DNA from: Bacteroidales bacterium
GTDB lineage: Bacteria; Bacteroidota; Bacteroidia; Bacteroidales; UBA10428
Direction of reading: 5' to 3'
Assembly (NCBI GenBank): GCA_016934395.1
Contig: JAFGSZ010000099.1
Span: forward strand, 1 to 64,000
Length of the DNA stretch: 64,000 nucleotides
Below the pieces are notes generated by a model. The model worked only from the letters and a program-made list of their open reading frames with translations, was not told where the DNA came from and searched no databases. The position numbers and the translations under genes were made by a program. Each line of letters begins with the position of its first letter. Position 1 is the stretch's first letter. Below, one piece after another: positions 44,045-53,120 of the stretch.

Positions 44045-46123
44045 ATGAATAAGCGAACCATCATAATTTATTTTATTCTGGGATTTTTTCTTGCTCAAAC
44101 AGTGAATTCCCAGCAACTGTTAAAAATTAAAAAAAGTGAGTTTAAAATTGAAGGAAAGAGTGGCATTAAAGAAGCCTGGGCAGCTGTTAAATCTGGCAAT
44201 CAATATTTTTCAGAGGGATTGGGTACATATCGCGAAGCCCGGGAGAATTACCTTGCGGCATATTCATATAATGCTGAAAATGCCGAATTAAACTACATGT
44301 TGGGTGTATGTTACCTTAATATAGATGCCAAATTTGAATCTATAAATTATTTCCGAAAAGCATACGAATTAGATGCTGAAGTAAGTCCCGATATACATTA
44401 TATGCTGGGCAGAGCCTATCATCTTGTTCTGGATTTTGATAATGCTATTACCGAGTATAAAGAATATAAAGAACATATTCATCCCAAGCAGATAACCATT
44501 TTAGGACCCAGGATCGATAATTTAATAGAACAATGTCATAACGGGAAGGATCTTGTTGCTAATCCCAGGAGAGTGGTAATCAATAATCTCGGAAGGGAAA
44601 TAAATTCGGTTTATGATGAATATAATCCTGTTGTATCCGCAGATGAATCGGTGATGTATTTTACCACACGACGTCCATATTCTGAAAAAAGCAAAAGAAA
44701 TCCTTTTGACAACAAATTTTTTGAAGACATATATTATACTGATAATGTTGATGGAAATTGGATCAGGGCAAGGCGAATGGAAAAATCCATAAATCAGAAA
44801 AAGAATAAAATGAACAATGCTGTTGTTGGTTTATCTCCTGATAAACTATCGCTGTATTCGTATATTGGAAATAAAAATGAAGGTGATTTGTTTGTAAGTA
44901 ATTACAAAAAAGGAAAATGGACATCACCAAAAGCCTTATCCGGGAAAATTAATTCAAATAGCCGGGAAACTTCTTTATGTATATCTTCAGATGAAAGTCT
45001 GCTGTTTTTTGTTTCTACCAATGATAAGAACAATTATGGCGGCTCCGATATTTATTACTGTAAAAAAAATGACCGGGGCAGGTGGAGTAAGCCTGCAAAT
45101 CTTGGAGCCATGGTTAATACATCTTACGATGAAGCAGCTGTAAGTCTTTCAGCAAACGATAGTATATTGTTTTTTAGCTCTAAAGGACATAATACTATGG
45201 GCGGATTTGATATTTTTCAATCTACCATGTCAGATGTTGGGTTATGGTCGAAACCTGTTAATGTGGGATATCCGATAAATACCCCGGACGATGATGTGTT
45301 TTATAAACTAATGCCTGATAAAAAATCAGCATATTACTCCACAATTCGGGAAACCGGAATCGGGGGCAGGGATATTTATAAAGTAATTTTTCTTGGTGCT
45401 GAAAAAGGTATGCTGATCAGTAACGATAGCATAACTGTTGCTGCCATCGAAATGCCCGTTGAAGGGATATTCTTTGAACCGCCGTTAAAACTTAAAATCG
45501 ATACATCGATATTAATGAAAGGCTTGATTACCGACACGGAAAATAATAGTCCTGTTAAAGCTAAAATAGAATTAATTGATCCTGACTTCAGTAATTCAGT
45601 TGCTACTGCAATTTCTGATTCCAGCGGCCGGTACCAGTTACGCATACCGGTATCAAAGTCTTACGGAGTAGAAATTGTAGCCAAAGGATATCTCTTGTTA
45701 CTTGACGCCATTGATGTTTCGGGCTATACTTTCGATGAAGTTATTTTCAAAGACTTTTCACTGGAGAGGGTCGAGGTAGGCGCTAAGGTTATACTTAAAA
45801 ATATATTCTTTGAATTCGGTAAATCTGCTTTAAAACCCGAATCTTATTCTGAACTTGATAACGTGGTAAAACTTCTGGAAAGCAATGAATCAATTCGTAT
45901 CGAGATTTCCGGACACACTGACAATGTTGGTTCTTTAAAAGCCAATACAAAATTGTCGCAAGACCGGGCCAAAGCAGTTTCAACATATCTGGTAGGTAAA
46001 GGGATTAATTCTTCAAGACTGGAATATAAAGGATATGCCGATACACAACCGGTAGCTACAAACAATACCGCCGACGGAAGGGCTCAAAACCGCAGAGTTG
46101 AGTTTAAAATTCTGAGTAAATAA
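44045..46123 (+). CDS. PorE-like outer-membrane-associated OmpA-family protein
   Basis: A 692-residue exported protein with the domain order TPR (about residues 50-155), PD40/WD40-like propeller repeats (about 190-450, with Y-x-F-T-T and L-x-F-x-S motifs), a carboxypeptidase-regulatory-like domain (about 490-560), and a C-terminal OmpA peptidoglycan-binding domain (about 580-690, with IEISGHTDNVGS and LSQDRAKAV). The same order occurs in Porphyromonas PorE, which tethers the type IX secretion machine to peptidoglycan. Membership in T9SS is inferred from this architecture; the other por genes are not here. The signal peptide ends near VNSQ. A terminator follows. Confidence 0.82.
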   Translation: MNKRTIIIYFILGFFLAQTVNSQQLLKIKKSEFKIEGKSGIKEAWAAVKSGNQYFSEGLGTYREARENYLAAYSYNAENAELNYMLGVCYLNIDAKFESINYFRKAYELDAEVSPDIHYMLGRAYHLVLDFDNAITEYKEYKEHIHPKQITILGPRIDNLIEQCHNGKDLVANPRRVVINNLGREINSVYDEYNPVVSADESVMYFTTRRPYSEKSKRNPFDNKFFEDIYYTDNVDGNWIRARRMEKSINQKKNKMNNAVVGLSPDKLSLYSYIGNKNEGDLFVSNYKKGKWTSPKALSGKINSNSRETSLCISSDESLLFFVSTNDKNNYGGSDIYYCKKNDRGRWSKPANLGAMVNTSYDEAAVSLSANDSILFFSSKGHNTMGGFDIFQSTMSDVGLWSKPVNVGYPINTPDDDVFYKLMPDKKSAYYSTIRETGIGGRDIYKVIFLGAEKGMLISNDSITVAAIEMPVEGIFFEPPLKLKIDTSILMKGLITDTENNSPVKAKIELIDPDFSNSVATAISDSSGRYQLRIPVSKSYGVEIVAKGYLLLLDAIDVSGYTFDEVIFKDFSLERVEVGAKVILKNIFFEFGKSALKPESYSELDNVVKLLESNESIRIEISGHTDNVGSLKANTKLSQDRAKAVSTYLVGKGINSSRLEYKGYADTQPVATNNTADGRAQNRRVEFKILSK

Positions 46124-46152
46124 AAAATCAGTATTCACGATCTGATTTTTTA
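46122..46152 (+). terminator. intrinsic terminator after the PorE-like gene
   Basis: AAAAAATCAG pairs with CTGATTTTTT around a 10-base loop, overlapping the stop codon region of the upstream gene. The T-rich right side makes it a good + strand terminator. Confidence 0.7.
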
Positions 46153-46235
46153 TTCTGAATCCTAATTTTTATCATCGTTTCATACGCTGATAATTTTATA
46201 GATTTGTTTCAATAATTACATTGTAACTTCCAGGT

Positions 46236-46243
46236 TATGTTTG
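46236..46243 (+). promoter_or_regulatory. -7 promoter box of gcvT
   Basis: TATGTTTG followed by G matches TAnnTTTG, 36 bases before the gcvT start codon. The -33 element is not clear. Confidence 0.45.
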
Positions 46244-46279
46244 GAAGCTCATAATACTTTCTAAACAGATGGTTATAAA

Positions 46280-47368
46280 ATGAAAACAACCCAACTTATT
46301 TCTTTTCATGAAAAATTGAGGGCAAAATTAGTCGAGTTTGCCGGGTATAAAATGCCCCTGGAATATACCGGTGTTAATGATGAACATCTTACTGTGAGGA
46401 AAAAGGTTGGAGTATTTGATGTTTCTCACATGGGTGAATTCTGGGTGAGTGGAGAAGGAGCACTTGATTTCCTGCAAAAAATTACTACTAATGATGTTTC
46501 CAGGTTAGTACCCGGTAAAGCACAATATTCATGTATGCCCAACGGCCTTGGTGGTATAGTTGATGATCTGATTGTATATCATTATGAAGATAAAAAATAT
46601 TTGTTGGTTGTAAATGCAGCAAATATTGAAAAAGACTGGAAATGGATCAATCGGCATAATACCTTTAATGCTGTTATAGAAAATGCCTCGGATAAAATGT
46701 CTATGGTGGCAGTACAGGGTCCTGAGGCAAAAAATGTAGTACAGAAACTAACCAAAATAAACCTGGCAGCAGTAAAAAGTTTTTCTTTCGAAACAGGAAA
46801 AGTTGCCGGAGTTGACCATGTTATTATATCTGCAACCGGATATACCGGTGCTGGCGGAGTTGAATTGTATTGTTATAATGACGGAGCTGAAGCCCTTTGG
46901 GCTGCTATTTTTGAAGCTGGTGCGGATAAAGGGATTAAACCCATAGGTCTTGCCGCAAGAGACACATTACGCCTGGAAATGGGATATTGTTTATACGGTA
47001 ACGACATTGACGATACTACCTCTCCCCTGGAAGCAGGATTAGGATGGATCACAAAATTTACAGAACATAAAAATTTTATCGATAAAGAATTTCTCGAAAG
47101 ACAAAAAGAACAGGGCGTTCAAAGAAAATTGGTAGGGATCGAAATGATAGAACGCGGAATACCAAGACATCATTATTCTATTTTGAACCAACAAGACAAA
47201 GTTATCGGCCAGGTTACTTCTGGAACCATGTCGCCATCTATGAATAAAGGCATTGGAATGGGATATGTAAAAACAACTTATGCCGCTCCGGGCACTGAAA
47301 TTTATATTGGTATCCGAAATAAAAAAGTAAAAGCTGCTGTTGTCACTTTCCCAATTTATAAGGATTAG
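46280..47368 (+). CDS. gcvT: glycine cleavage system aminomethyltransferase (T protein)
   Basis: A 362-residue enzyme transferring the methylene group from the lipoyl H protein to tetrahydrofolate. Family motifs are an early [30 protein letters not shown], then [15 protein letters not shown] (folate-binding loop), and [18 protein letters not shown]. It is longer than the bare GcvT fold by a normal C-terminal barrel. gcvH and gcvP are not beside it. It sits 55 bases before comB, with its own promoter box. Confidence 0.96.
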   Translation: MKTTQLISFHEKLRAKLVEFAGYKMPLEYTGVNDEHLTVRKKVGVFDVSHMGEFWVSGEGALDFLQKITTNDVSRLVPGKAQYSCMPNGLGGIVDDLIVYHYEDKKYLLVVNAANIEKDWKWINRHNTFNAVIENASDKMSMVAVQGPEAKNVVQKLTKINLAAVKSFSFETGKVAGVDHVIISATGYTGAGGVELYCYNDGAEALWAAIFEAGADKGIKPIGLAARDTLRLEMGYCLYGNDIDDTTSPLEAGLGWITKFTEHKNFIDKEFLERQKEQGVQRKLVGIEMIERGIPRHHYSILNQQDKVIGQVTSGTMSPSMNKGIGMGYVKTTYAAPGTEIYIGIRNKKVKAAVVTFPIYKD

Positions 47369-47389
47369 GATTTCCGGAATTTTTTTTTG

Positions 47390-47397
47390 TATTTTTG
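47390..47397 (+). promoter_or_regulatory. -7 promoter box of the comB-like gene
   Basis: TATTTTTG followed by GCGCC fits the TAnnTTTG consensus and lies 26 bases before the ATG. It directly follows a T-rich tract. Confidence 0.5.
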
Positions 47398-47423
47398 GCG
47401 CCATATAGGATATTTTTCTTTTT

Positions 47424-48152
47424 ATGGACAGGAAAAATAAAATCGAGGTTTGTTTTACCCCGGCAACATACGATGTATTTCGAAATGATGAAGCTATTGT
47501 AGTAGTTGTAGATATTCTTCGCGCCACAACTGCTATTTGTTCGGCATTTATGAACGGCGCCGAGCGTATTATTCCAGTCGGCACATTAGAAGAAGCCAAA
47601 GCATATAAGGAACTGGGATTTCTGGTTGCCGCAGAACGTGATGGCATCGTTAAAGATTTTGCTGATTTCGGGAATTCACCGTTTAATTTCACAAAAGAAC
47701 GGGTGGAAGGAAAACCAATTGTTTACAGTACTACTAATGGTACGAATACAATTATGATGGCGAAAGACAGTTACAAAGTATTGATTGGCGCTTATCTGAA
47801 TATCAGCACAATTTCTAAGTATATTCTTAGCGAACAGCGGGATGTACTGATTTTTTGTGCTGGATGGAAAAATAAATTTAATCTCGAAGATTCCTTATTT
47901 GCAGGTGCTCTTGCACAACAGGTGTTAGAAGATAGTAATTTTTATACGATTTGCGATTCTGCCCTGGCTTCCATTGATTTGTGGAAAATGGCAAAACCAA
48001 ATCTAATAGGATATATTGAAAAAGCTGCCCAGCGTCACAGATTAAAAAAGAATAAACTCGACGATGTATTAGAGTTTTGCCACACACAAAACCTTACAAA
48101 CATTATTCCGGTTCTGGAAGGAAATTATCTTGTACCTCTAAAATTCAATTAA
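47424..48152 (+). CDS. comB: 2-phosphosulfolactate phosphatase family (ComB) protein
   Basis: A 242-residue protein of the ComB family. The motif VDILRATTAICSAF, the FGNSPFNF loop and YSTTNGTNTI are characteristic, and all lie in the Rossmann-like core. ComB removes phosphate from 2-phosphosulfolactate in coenzyme M or sulfolactate metabolism. Bacteroidota members are often found without the rest of that pathway, so the true substrate may differ. Length is normal. The ATG at 47424 follows a promoter box by 26 bases, so a short leader is likely. Confidence 0.88.
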   Translation: MDRKNKIEVCFTPATYDVFRNDEAIVVVVDILRATTAICSAFMNGAERIIPVGTLEEAKAYKELGFLVAAERDGIVKDFADFGNSPFNFTKERVEGKPIVYSTTNGTNTIMMAKDSYKVLIGAYLNISTISKYILSEQRDVLIFCAGWKNKFNLEDSLFAGALAQQVLEDSNFYTICDSALASIDLWKMAKPNLIGYIEKAAQRHRLKKNKLDDVLEFCHTQNLTNIIPVLEGNYLVPLKFN

Positions 48153-48242
48153 TTAGACAACTCCTGTAGCTCGTAAATTTTACTGTTAGTAATTTGTACA
48201 TATTAATTTTTGCATTTAGCTAGCGTGGTGCCAATATTTTTT

Positions 48243-48250
48243 TAACTTTG
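48243..48250 (+). promoter_or_regulatory. -7 promoter box of the serine biosynthesis operon
   Basis: TAACTTTG followed by A matches TAnnTTTG. It lies 48 bases before the serC ATG. Confidence 0.45.
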
Positions 48251-48298
48251 AATTCCATTCGCTACTGTGAATTGTATAACAACCTAATTTTTATTTGT

Positions 48299-49369
48299 AT
48301 GAAAAAACATAATTTTAATGCAGGCCCTTCTGTACTGCCCAAATTTACAATAGAAAACACCGCTAAAAATGTACTTGATCTCGAAGGGACAGGTTTATCG
48401 ATAATGGAAATATCCCACCGGTCAAAAGAATTTTCAGCCATTATGGATGAATCAGTTGCGTTAATGAAGGAATTGCTCGATGTTCCCTCAGGTTATAGTG
48501 TATTATTCCTGCATGGCGGAGCCAGTCTGCAATTTTGTATGATACCCTATAATTTGCTTAATAAAAAGGCTGCTTATCTTGAAACAGGTTCCTGGTCATC
48601 TAAAGCCATTAAAGAGGCGAAGATGTTTGGTGAAGTTGAAGTAGTAGCCTCATCCAAAGAACAAAATTATAATTTTATTCCAAGAGATTTTCGTGTATCC
48701 GGAGATGCTGAATATTTGCACATCACTACAAACAATACAATTTACGGTACGGAAATAAAAGAAGACATTGAAGTTCCGGTTCCCCTTGTTGCAGATACAT
48801 CGTCTGATATTTTAAGCAGACCTATGGATGTGTCGAAATACGGTTTAATCTATGGAGGCGCTCAGAAAAATCTTGGTCCTGCGGGCCTGGCCTATGTAAT
48901 TATTAAAGATGATATTTTAGGGAAAGTAGACCGGACAATACCCACAATTTTAAATTATAAGACACATATTGAAAACGGGTCTTTATATAATACCCCGCCA
49001 TGCCTTGCAATTTATGCCAGCCTTCAGACCCTGAAATGGTTAAAAGGATTGGGCGGATTAAAGGTTATTAATAAAATGAACACAGACAAGGCCAATATGC
49101 TGTATGATGAAATTGAAAGAAATAAACTTTTTGTTTCAACTGTTAAAAATCCGGCTGATCGTTCAATAATGAATGTGACATTTGTAATGAATGAAAACTA
49201 TAAAGATAAGGAGGCTGATTTTCTGCAATTTGCCGTTTCAAAAGGAATGGTGGGGATAAAAGGACACCGTTCTGTAGGTGGTTTCCGTGCTTCTCTTTAT
49301 AATGCCCTTCCAAAAGAAAGTGTAATAGCACTTATTGATGCAATGAAAGAATTTGAAGCTAAAGCCTGA
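48299..49369 (+). CDS. serC: phosphoserine aminotransferase
   Basis: A 356-residue PLP enzyme, step two of serine synthesis from 3-phosphoglycerate (also used in pyridoxine synthesis). The N-terminus [11 protein letters not shown] is typical, and the PLP lysine is Lys190 in [11 protein letters not shown]. The C-terminal [11 protein letters not shown] supplies substrate phosphate contacts. The ATG at 48299 is chosen because the TTG-started upstream extension (48248) overlaps the promoter. It is followed by serA after 38 bases and then DUF1015. Confidence 0.96.
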   Translation: MKKHNFNAGPSVLPKFTIENTAKNVLDLEGTGLSIMEISHRSKEFSAIMDESVALMKELLDVPSGYSVLFLHGGASLQFCMIPYNLLNKKAAYLETGSWSSKAIKEAKMFGEVEVVASSKEQNYNFIPRDFRVSGDAEYLHITTNNTIYGTEIKEDIEVPVPLVADTSSDILSRPMDVSKYGLIYGGAQKNLGPAGLAYVIIKDDILGKVDRTIPTILNYKTHIENGSLYNTPPCLAIYASLQTLKWLKGLGGLKVINKMNTDKANMLYDEIERNKLFVSTVKNPADRSIMNVTFVMNENYKDKEADFLQFAVSKGMVGIKGHRSVGGFRASLYNALPKESVIALIDAMKEFEAKA

Positions 49370-49407
49370 TCGTTAAAAGCTTCTGAAATTATTAAAATAT
49401 ACTAGCT

Positions 49408-50328
49408 ATGACTAAAATTTTATTAGGTACTGAAAAACCCTTTGCTAAAGAAGCTGTGGAAGGTATTACAAAGATTTTCGAAGATGTCGGTTTCCAACTG
49501 GTAAAACTTGAAAAATATACAAATCAGAGTGATCTTATAAATGCGGTAAAAGATGTAGACGGATTAATTATCAGGAGCGATATTGTTGATAAGGAGGTTA
49601 TTGCTGCAGCTAAAAATCTGAAAATTGTAGTCAGGGCTGGCGCCGGTTATGATAATATTGACCTTACAGCAGCATCATCTAAAGGTATAGTGGCTATGAA
49701 CACTCCGGGTCAAAATGCAAATGCTGTTGCAGAACTTGCAGTGGGTATGATGCTCTATCTTAATCGTAACGGTTTTAACGGTTCAGCAGGTACTGAATTA
49801 AGAGGAAAAAAACTGGGCATCCATGCTTATGGACATGTAGGTAAAATCATCGGTCATATTGCGAAAGGTCTCGGGATGAAAGTATATGCACACGATCCGT
49901 TTATTGATAAAGTAATTATTGAAAATGACGGTGTGGTTTGTGAAGAAGATGTGAAGGACCTCTATAAAAAATGTGAATACATTTCCGTTAACCTTCCGGC
50001 AAACGATAAAACCAGGGATTCTATAAATGCCGGTTTATTGTCATTGATGCCTAAAGGAGCTACACTGGTGAATACTGCCCGTAAAGAAATTATTCATGAA
50101 GAATCTCTGCTGAAAATATTTGAAGAACGTGCTGATTTCCGCTATATCAGTGATATTGCTCCGGATTGTAAAGATCAGATAGCATCCAAATATCCGGGCA
50201 GGTTCTTTTTTACTCCTAAAAAAATGGGAGCTCAGACCGCTGAGGCAAATATTAATGCAGGTCTTGCTGCAGCACGGCAAATTGTTAGCTTTATTCAAAC
50301 CGGAGATAAAACTTTTCAGGTAAACTAA
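49408..50328 (+). CDS. serA: D-3-phosphoglycerate dehydrogenase-type 2-hydroxyacid dehydrogenase
   Basis: A 306-residue NAD-dependent D-2-hydroxyacid dehydrogenase. The dinucleotide fold is LGIHAYGHVGKIIG (about residues 137-150), less canonical than GxGxxG in its first part but still glycine-spaced. Early substrate contacts are seen in VVRAGAGYDNIDL and APGQNANAVAE-like residues (NTPGQNANAVAE). No ACT domain follows, so it is a short-form SerA without serine feedback sensing in that domain. It sits between serC and DUF1015, so it should provide the first step of serine synthesis. Confidence 0.92.
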   Translation: MTKILLGTEKPFAKEAVEGITKIFEDVGFQLVKLEKYTNQSDLINAVKDVDGLIIRSDIVDKEVIAAAKNLKIVVRAGAGYDNIDLTAASSKGIVAMNTPGQNANAVAELAVGMMLYLNRNGFNGSAGTELRGKKLGIHAYGHVGKIIGHIAKGLGMKVYAHDPFIDKVIIENDGVVCEEDVKDLYKKCEYISVNLPANDKTRDSINAGLLSLMPKGATLVNTARKEIIHEESLLKIFEERADFRYISDIAPDCKDQIASKYPGRFFFTPKKMGAQTAEANINAGLAAARQIVSFIQTGDKTFQVN

Positions 50329-50348
50329 ATTTTTGAAATTTCTATACT

Positions 50349-51596
50349 ATGGCAATTGTTCTGCCCTTTAAAGGGTACCGGCCAAAAAGGGAGCTGGCTT
50401 CTTCTTTGGCATCGCGTCCTTATGACGTACTTAGTTCGGATGAGGCAAGGATAGAAGTAAAGGATAATCCGAATTCTTTTCTACACATTGTAAAACCTGA
50501 GGTAGATCTCCCGGAAGATGTTGATCATTACTCGGAACAAGTATATAATAAAGGCAGGGAAAATCTGCAAAAATGGATAAGCCAGGGTATATTGTTTCAG
50601 GATTCAGAACGGTATTATTATATCTATGCCCAGACTATGTGGGGCAAAACGCAATACGGACTGGTTGGATGTGCTTCTGTGCAGGATTACCTAAACAATG
50701 TTATTAAAAAACATGAACTTACCCGTGAGGTAAAAGAAATTGACAGAAAAAACCATATCCGGATTACCAACTTCAATGCTGAACCTGTATTTTTTACCTA
50801 TCCGGATAATACTAAGATTAATGCCATTGTTTCTGAAGTGGTACAAGTGACAGCTGAATATGATTTTACACTGGATGACGGCGTACGGCATCAATTATGG
50901 GTTATAAAAGACAGCAAGAAAAACCGGGAAATTGAGAAAGTTTTTCGTGAAGAAATTCCCTGCACCTATGTGGCCGATGGTCATCACAGAACAGCTGCTG
51001 CGGCACATGTTGGTGAAGAACGTAAGCTGGCAAATAAAAATCACTCAGGAAAAGAAGAATATAACTATTTTCTGGCAGTTCACTTTCCAGCAAGCCAGTT
51101 AACAATTATTGATTATAACAGGGTGATCAAAGACCTTAATGGACTGGGTAAATCTAAATTTATTGAAAAATTATTAGAAAAATTCGATATAGAAGAAAAA
51201 GGAAAACAAGAATATAAACCTTCACGGGCCCATGAGTTTTCCATGTATATAGACGGAAACTGGTATGGACTTACTGCGAAAGAAAATACTTATAAGGATA
51301 ATGATCCCATAGGATGCCTGGATGTTACCATATTGTCTGAATTGGTGCTTGCGCCGATATTAGATATTACAGATCTTCGAAAGTCAGAAAGGATTGATTT
51401 TGTTGGTGGTATTCGCGGCCTGGGGGAATTAAAGCGAAGAGTTGACAGTGGTGAAATGGCAGCTGCATTTGCCCTTTACCCGGTAAGTATGGATCAATTA
51501 ATTAAAATCGCGGATACAGGGAATATTATGCCTCCAAAAACCACATGGTTTGAACCCAAACTAAGAAGCGGAATTGTAATTCACAGCCTGGAGTAG
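50349..51596 (+). CDS. DUF1015 family protein
   Basis: A 415-residue soluble protein of the DUF1015 family. The hallmark N-terminus is FKGYRPKRELASSLASRPYDVLSSDEAR, followed by NPNSFLHIVKPE. Mid-protein YVADGHHRTAAA and the late FVGGIRGLGELKRRVDSGE are conserved. The family resembles a ParB/sulfiredoxin-type fold and has been proposed to act as a kinase; one archaeal/bacterial proposal is a serine kinase. Its location directly after serC-serA, 20 bases downstream, supports a role in serine metabolism but not the specific reaction. Confidence 0.9.
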   Translation: MAIVLPFKGYRPKRELASSLASRPYDVLSSDEARIEVKDNPNSFLHIVKPEVDLPEDVDHYSEQVYNKGRENLQKWISQGILFQDSERYYYIYAQTMWGKTQYGLVGCASVQDYLNNVIKKHELTREVKEIDRKNHIRITNFNAEPVFFTYPDNTKINAIVSEVVQVTAEYDFTLDDGVRHQLWVIKDSKKNREIEKVFREEIPCTYVADGHHRTAAAAHVGEERKLANKNHSGKEEYNYFLAVHFPASQLTIIDYNRVIKDLNGLGKSKFIEKLLEKFDIEEKGKQEYKPSRAHEFSMYIDGNWYGLTAKENTYKDNDPIGCLDVTILSELVLAPILDITDLRKSERIDFVGGIRGLGELKRRVDSGEMAAAFALYPVSMDQLIKIADTGNIMPPKTTWFEPKLRSGIVIHSLE

Positions 51597-51600
51597 AACT

Positions 51601-51845
51601 ATTGAACCATTGACTCATTGAACCATCGACTTAATAATCATTGAATTATTGAACTATTAGATATAGATGATTAAAAAACTTTCAACGAATTAACAAATCA
51701 ACCCATCAATCTATCAATTCATTAGCACATTAACACATTAGAACATTAGCACATTAGCGCATTAGCCCATTAGAACATCAGCACATCAACCCATCAATTC
51801 ATTAGCACATTAGAACATCAGCACATCAACCCATCAACCGATCAC
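51601..51845. repeat. degenerate period-8 tandem repeat array
   Basis: About 28-30 imperfect units of eight bases fill the gap between the DUF1015 gene and rsmE (convergent). Units read ATTAGCAC, ATTAGAAC, ATCAACCC, ATTGAACC and similar, with consensus ATYRRNNC. The array is interrupted around 51660-51690. Frequent alternation of a few unit types suggests repeated slippage. No spacers of CRISPR length occur. It is not coding in any frame. Confidence 0.85.
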
Positions 51846-51851
51846 TAAATC

Positions 51852-52559
51852 TCATTGGTTTAGTAGCGAAAGAGTATGGCAGGCTACAATACCAGCTGTT
51901 TCGGTGCGTAATCTGTTTTTTCCCAGGCTCACGGATTGAAAAGAATATTTTAGCGCCAGATCAATTTCTTTCGATGAAAAGTCACCTTCAGGGCCAATCA
52001 ATAGTATGGCGTGTTGCCCCTTTGGATAAATTTCATAAAGCTCTTTTTTTTCGCTGTTCATACAGTGAGCGATATATTTTCCTGTTTCAGCATACTGTTG
52101 TCTGATAATAAAATTATTAAAATTTACTGCTTCATTAATTTTTGGCTTATAAGCTTTCACAGATTGTTTAATGGCGGAAATTGCAATTTTTTCAAGTCGT
52201 TCCGTCTTGACTACCTTTCGTTCGGAATGCTCGCAAATTATCGGTGAAATTTCAGTTATTCCAATTTCGGTAGCTTTCTCAACAAACCATTCAAATCGAT
52301 CAATACTTTTTGTCGGGGCAATGGCAATGTGGAGGTAATAATTTTGTTTTTCATATTCAGGAAATATCTCCAGAATTTTAACTTCACAGCGTTTAGAAAG
52401 ATTATCTGATATTATTGCTTTATAGAAACCTCCTCTACCATCAATCAGCCAGATGATATCATTCTTGTTCAGCCTTAAAACCCGGCTGCAATGTTTCGAT
52501 TCTTCTTCACTTAGAGTATATTGATTGCCTGCAATATCGGGAGTGTAAAAAATATGCAT
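51852..52559 (-). CDS. rsmE: 16S rRNA (uracil1498-N3)-methyltransferase
   Basis: A 235-residue SPOUT-class methyltransferase acting on U1498 of 16S rRNA. The N-terminal PUA-like part has HCSRVLRLNKNDIIWLIDGRG, and the SPOUT knot has LLIGPEGDFSSKEID and the terminal LGKNRLRTETAGIVA (normally LG.RILR.ETA). Length is normal. It has a -7-like box at 52583-52590 and is divergent from the phosphodiesterase gene by 50 bases. Confidence 0.95.
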   Translation of the reverse strand: MHIFYTPDIAGNQYTLSEEESKHCSRVLRLNKNDIIWLIDGRGGFYKAIISDNLSKRCEVKILEIFPEYEKQNYYLHIAIAPTKSIDRFEWFVEKATEIGITEISPIICEHSERKVVKTERLEKIAISAIKQSVKAYKPKINEAVNFNNFIIRQQYAETGKYIAHCMNSEKKELYEIYPKGQHAILLIGPEGDFSSKEIDLALKYSFQSVSLGKNRLRTETAGIVACHTLSLLNQ

Positions 52560-52582
52560 TTTGTTCTTCGTAAAATTATGCC

Positions 52583-52590
52583 CAAATTTA
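52583..52590 (-). promoter_or_regulatory. -7 promoter box of rsmE
   Basis: TAAATTTG followed by G on the minus strand matches TAnnTTTG and lies 23 bases before the rsmE start. Confidence 0.45.
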
Positions 52591-52609
52591 AAAAAAATAT
52601 TTTCGGAAT

Positions 52610-53113
52610 ATGATCAGGATCGGTTTAATATCTGATACCCACGGATATCTTGACAAACGATTATTTGAATACTTTGATGAGTGTGATGAAATATGGCATG
52701 CCGGGGATATCGGAAGTATAGACTTGGCTAATCAATTAAATAGTTTCAGATTACTAAGGGCCGTACACGGCAATATTGATGGAATAGACATTCGGACTGT
52801 ATACCCTGAAAATTTACGGTTTTATTGTGAAAAGGTAGCTGTGTGGATAAAACATATAGGTGGTTATCCAAATAATTATGACAGGTCAGTACGTGAGGAA
52901 ATTACAGAGAATCCTCCTGATTTGTTCATATCAGGGCACTCCCACATTCTTAAAGTAATTTATGATAAAAAGTTAAATCTGTTACATATAAATCCCGGCG
53001 CTGTTGGGAAAAACGGAATGCATCAAATTCGGACTGCAATACGCTTTTCCATTGACCAATCCGAGATTAACGACCTTGAAATTATTGAACTCGGTAAAAG
53101 AAGCGATGGGTAA
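52610..53113 (+). CDS. YfcE-type metallophosphoesterase
   Basis: A 167-residue calcineurin-like phosphoesterase. Metal-binding motifs are ISDTHG (residues 7-12), HAGDIGS, and the later SGHSHILKV with HINPGAVG. These proteins resemble E. coli YfcE, a phosphodiesterase with unclear natural substrate. The length matches the family. It begins near the rsmE gene in a divergent gap and ends eight bases before the stop codon of the convergent 1506-residue gene. Confidence 0.9.
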   Translation: MIRIGLISDTHGYLDKRLFEYFDECDEIWHAGDIGSIDLANQLNSFRLLRAVHGNIDGIDIRTVYPENLRFYCEKVAVWIKHIGGYPNNYDRSVREEITENPPDLFISGHSHILKVIYDKKLNLLHINPGAVGKNGMHQIRTAIRFSIDQSEINDLEIIELGKRSDG

Positions 53114-53120
53114 CGAAATG

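Noticed and set aside
47039-47692. A 217-codon open frame antisense to gcvT and comB
   Set aside because: It spans two well-supported genes in the opposite direction and has no protein-like features.
51601-51845. A repeat array that could be mistaken for a CRISPR
   Set aside because: Units are eight bases long and adjoin each other; there are no 25-40 base repeats with unique spacers and no cas genes.
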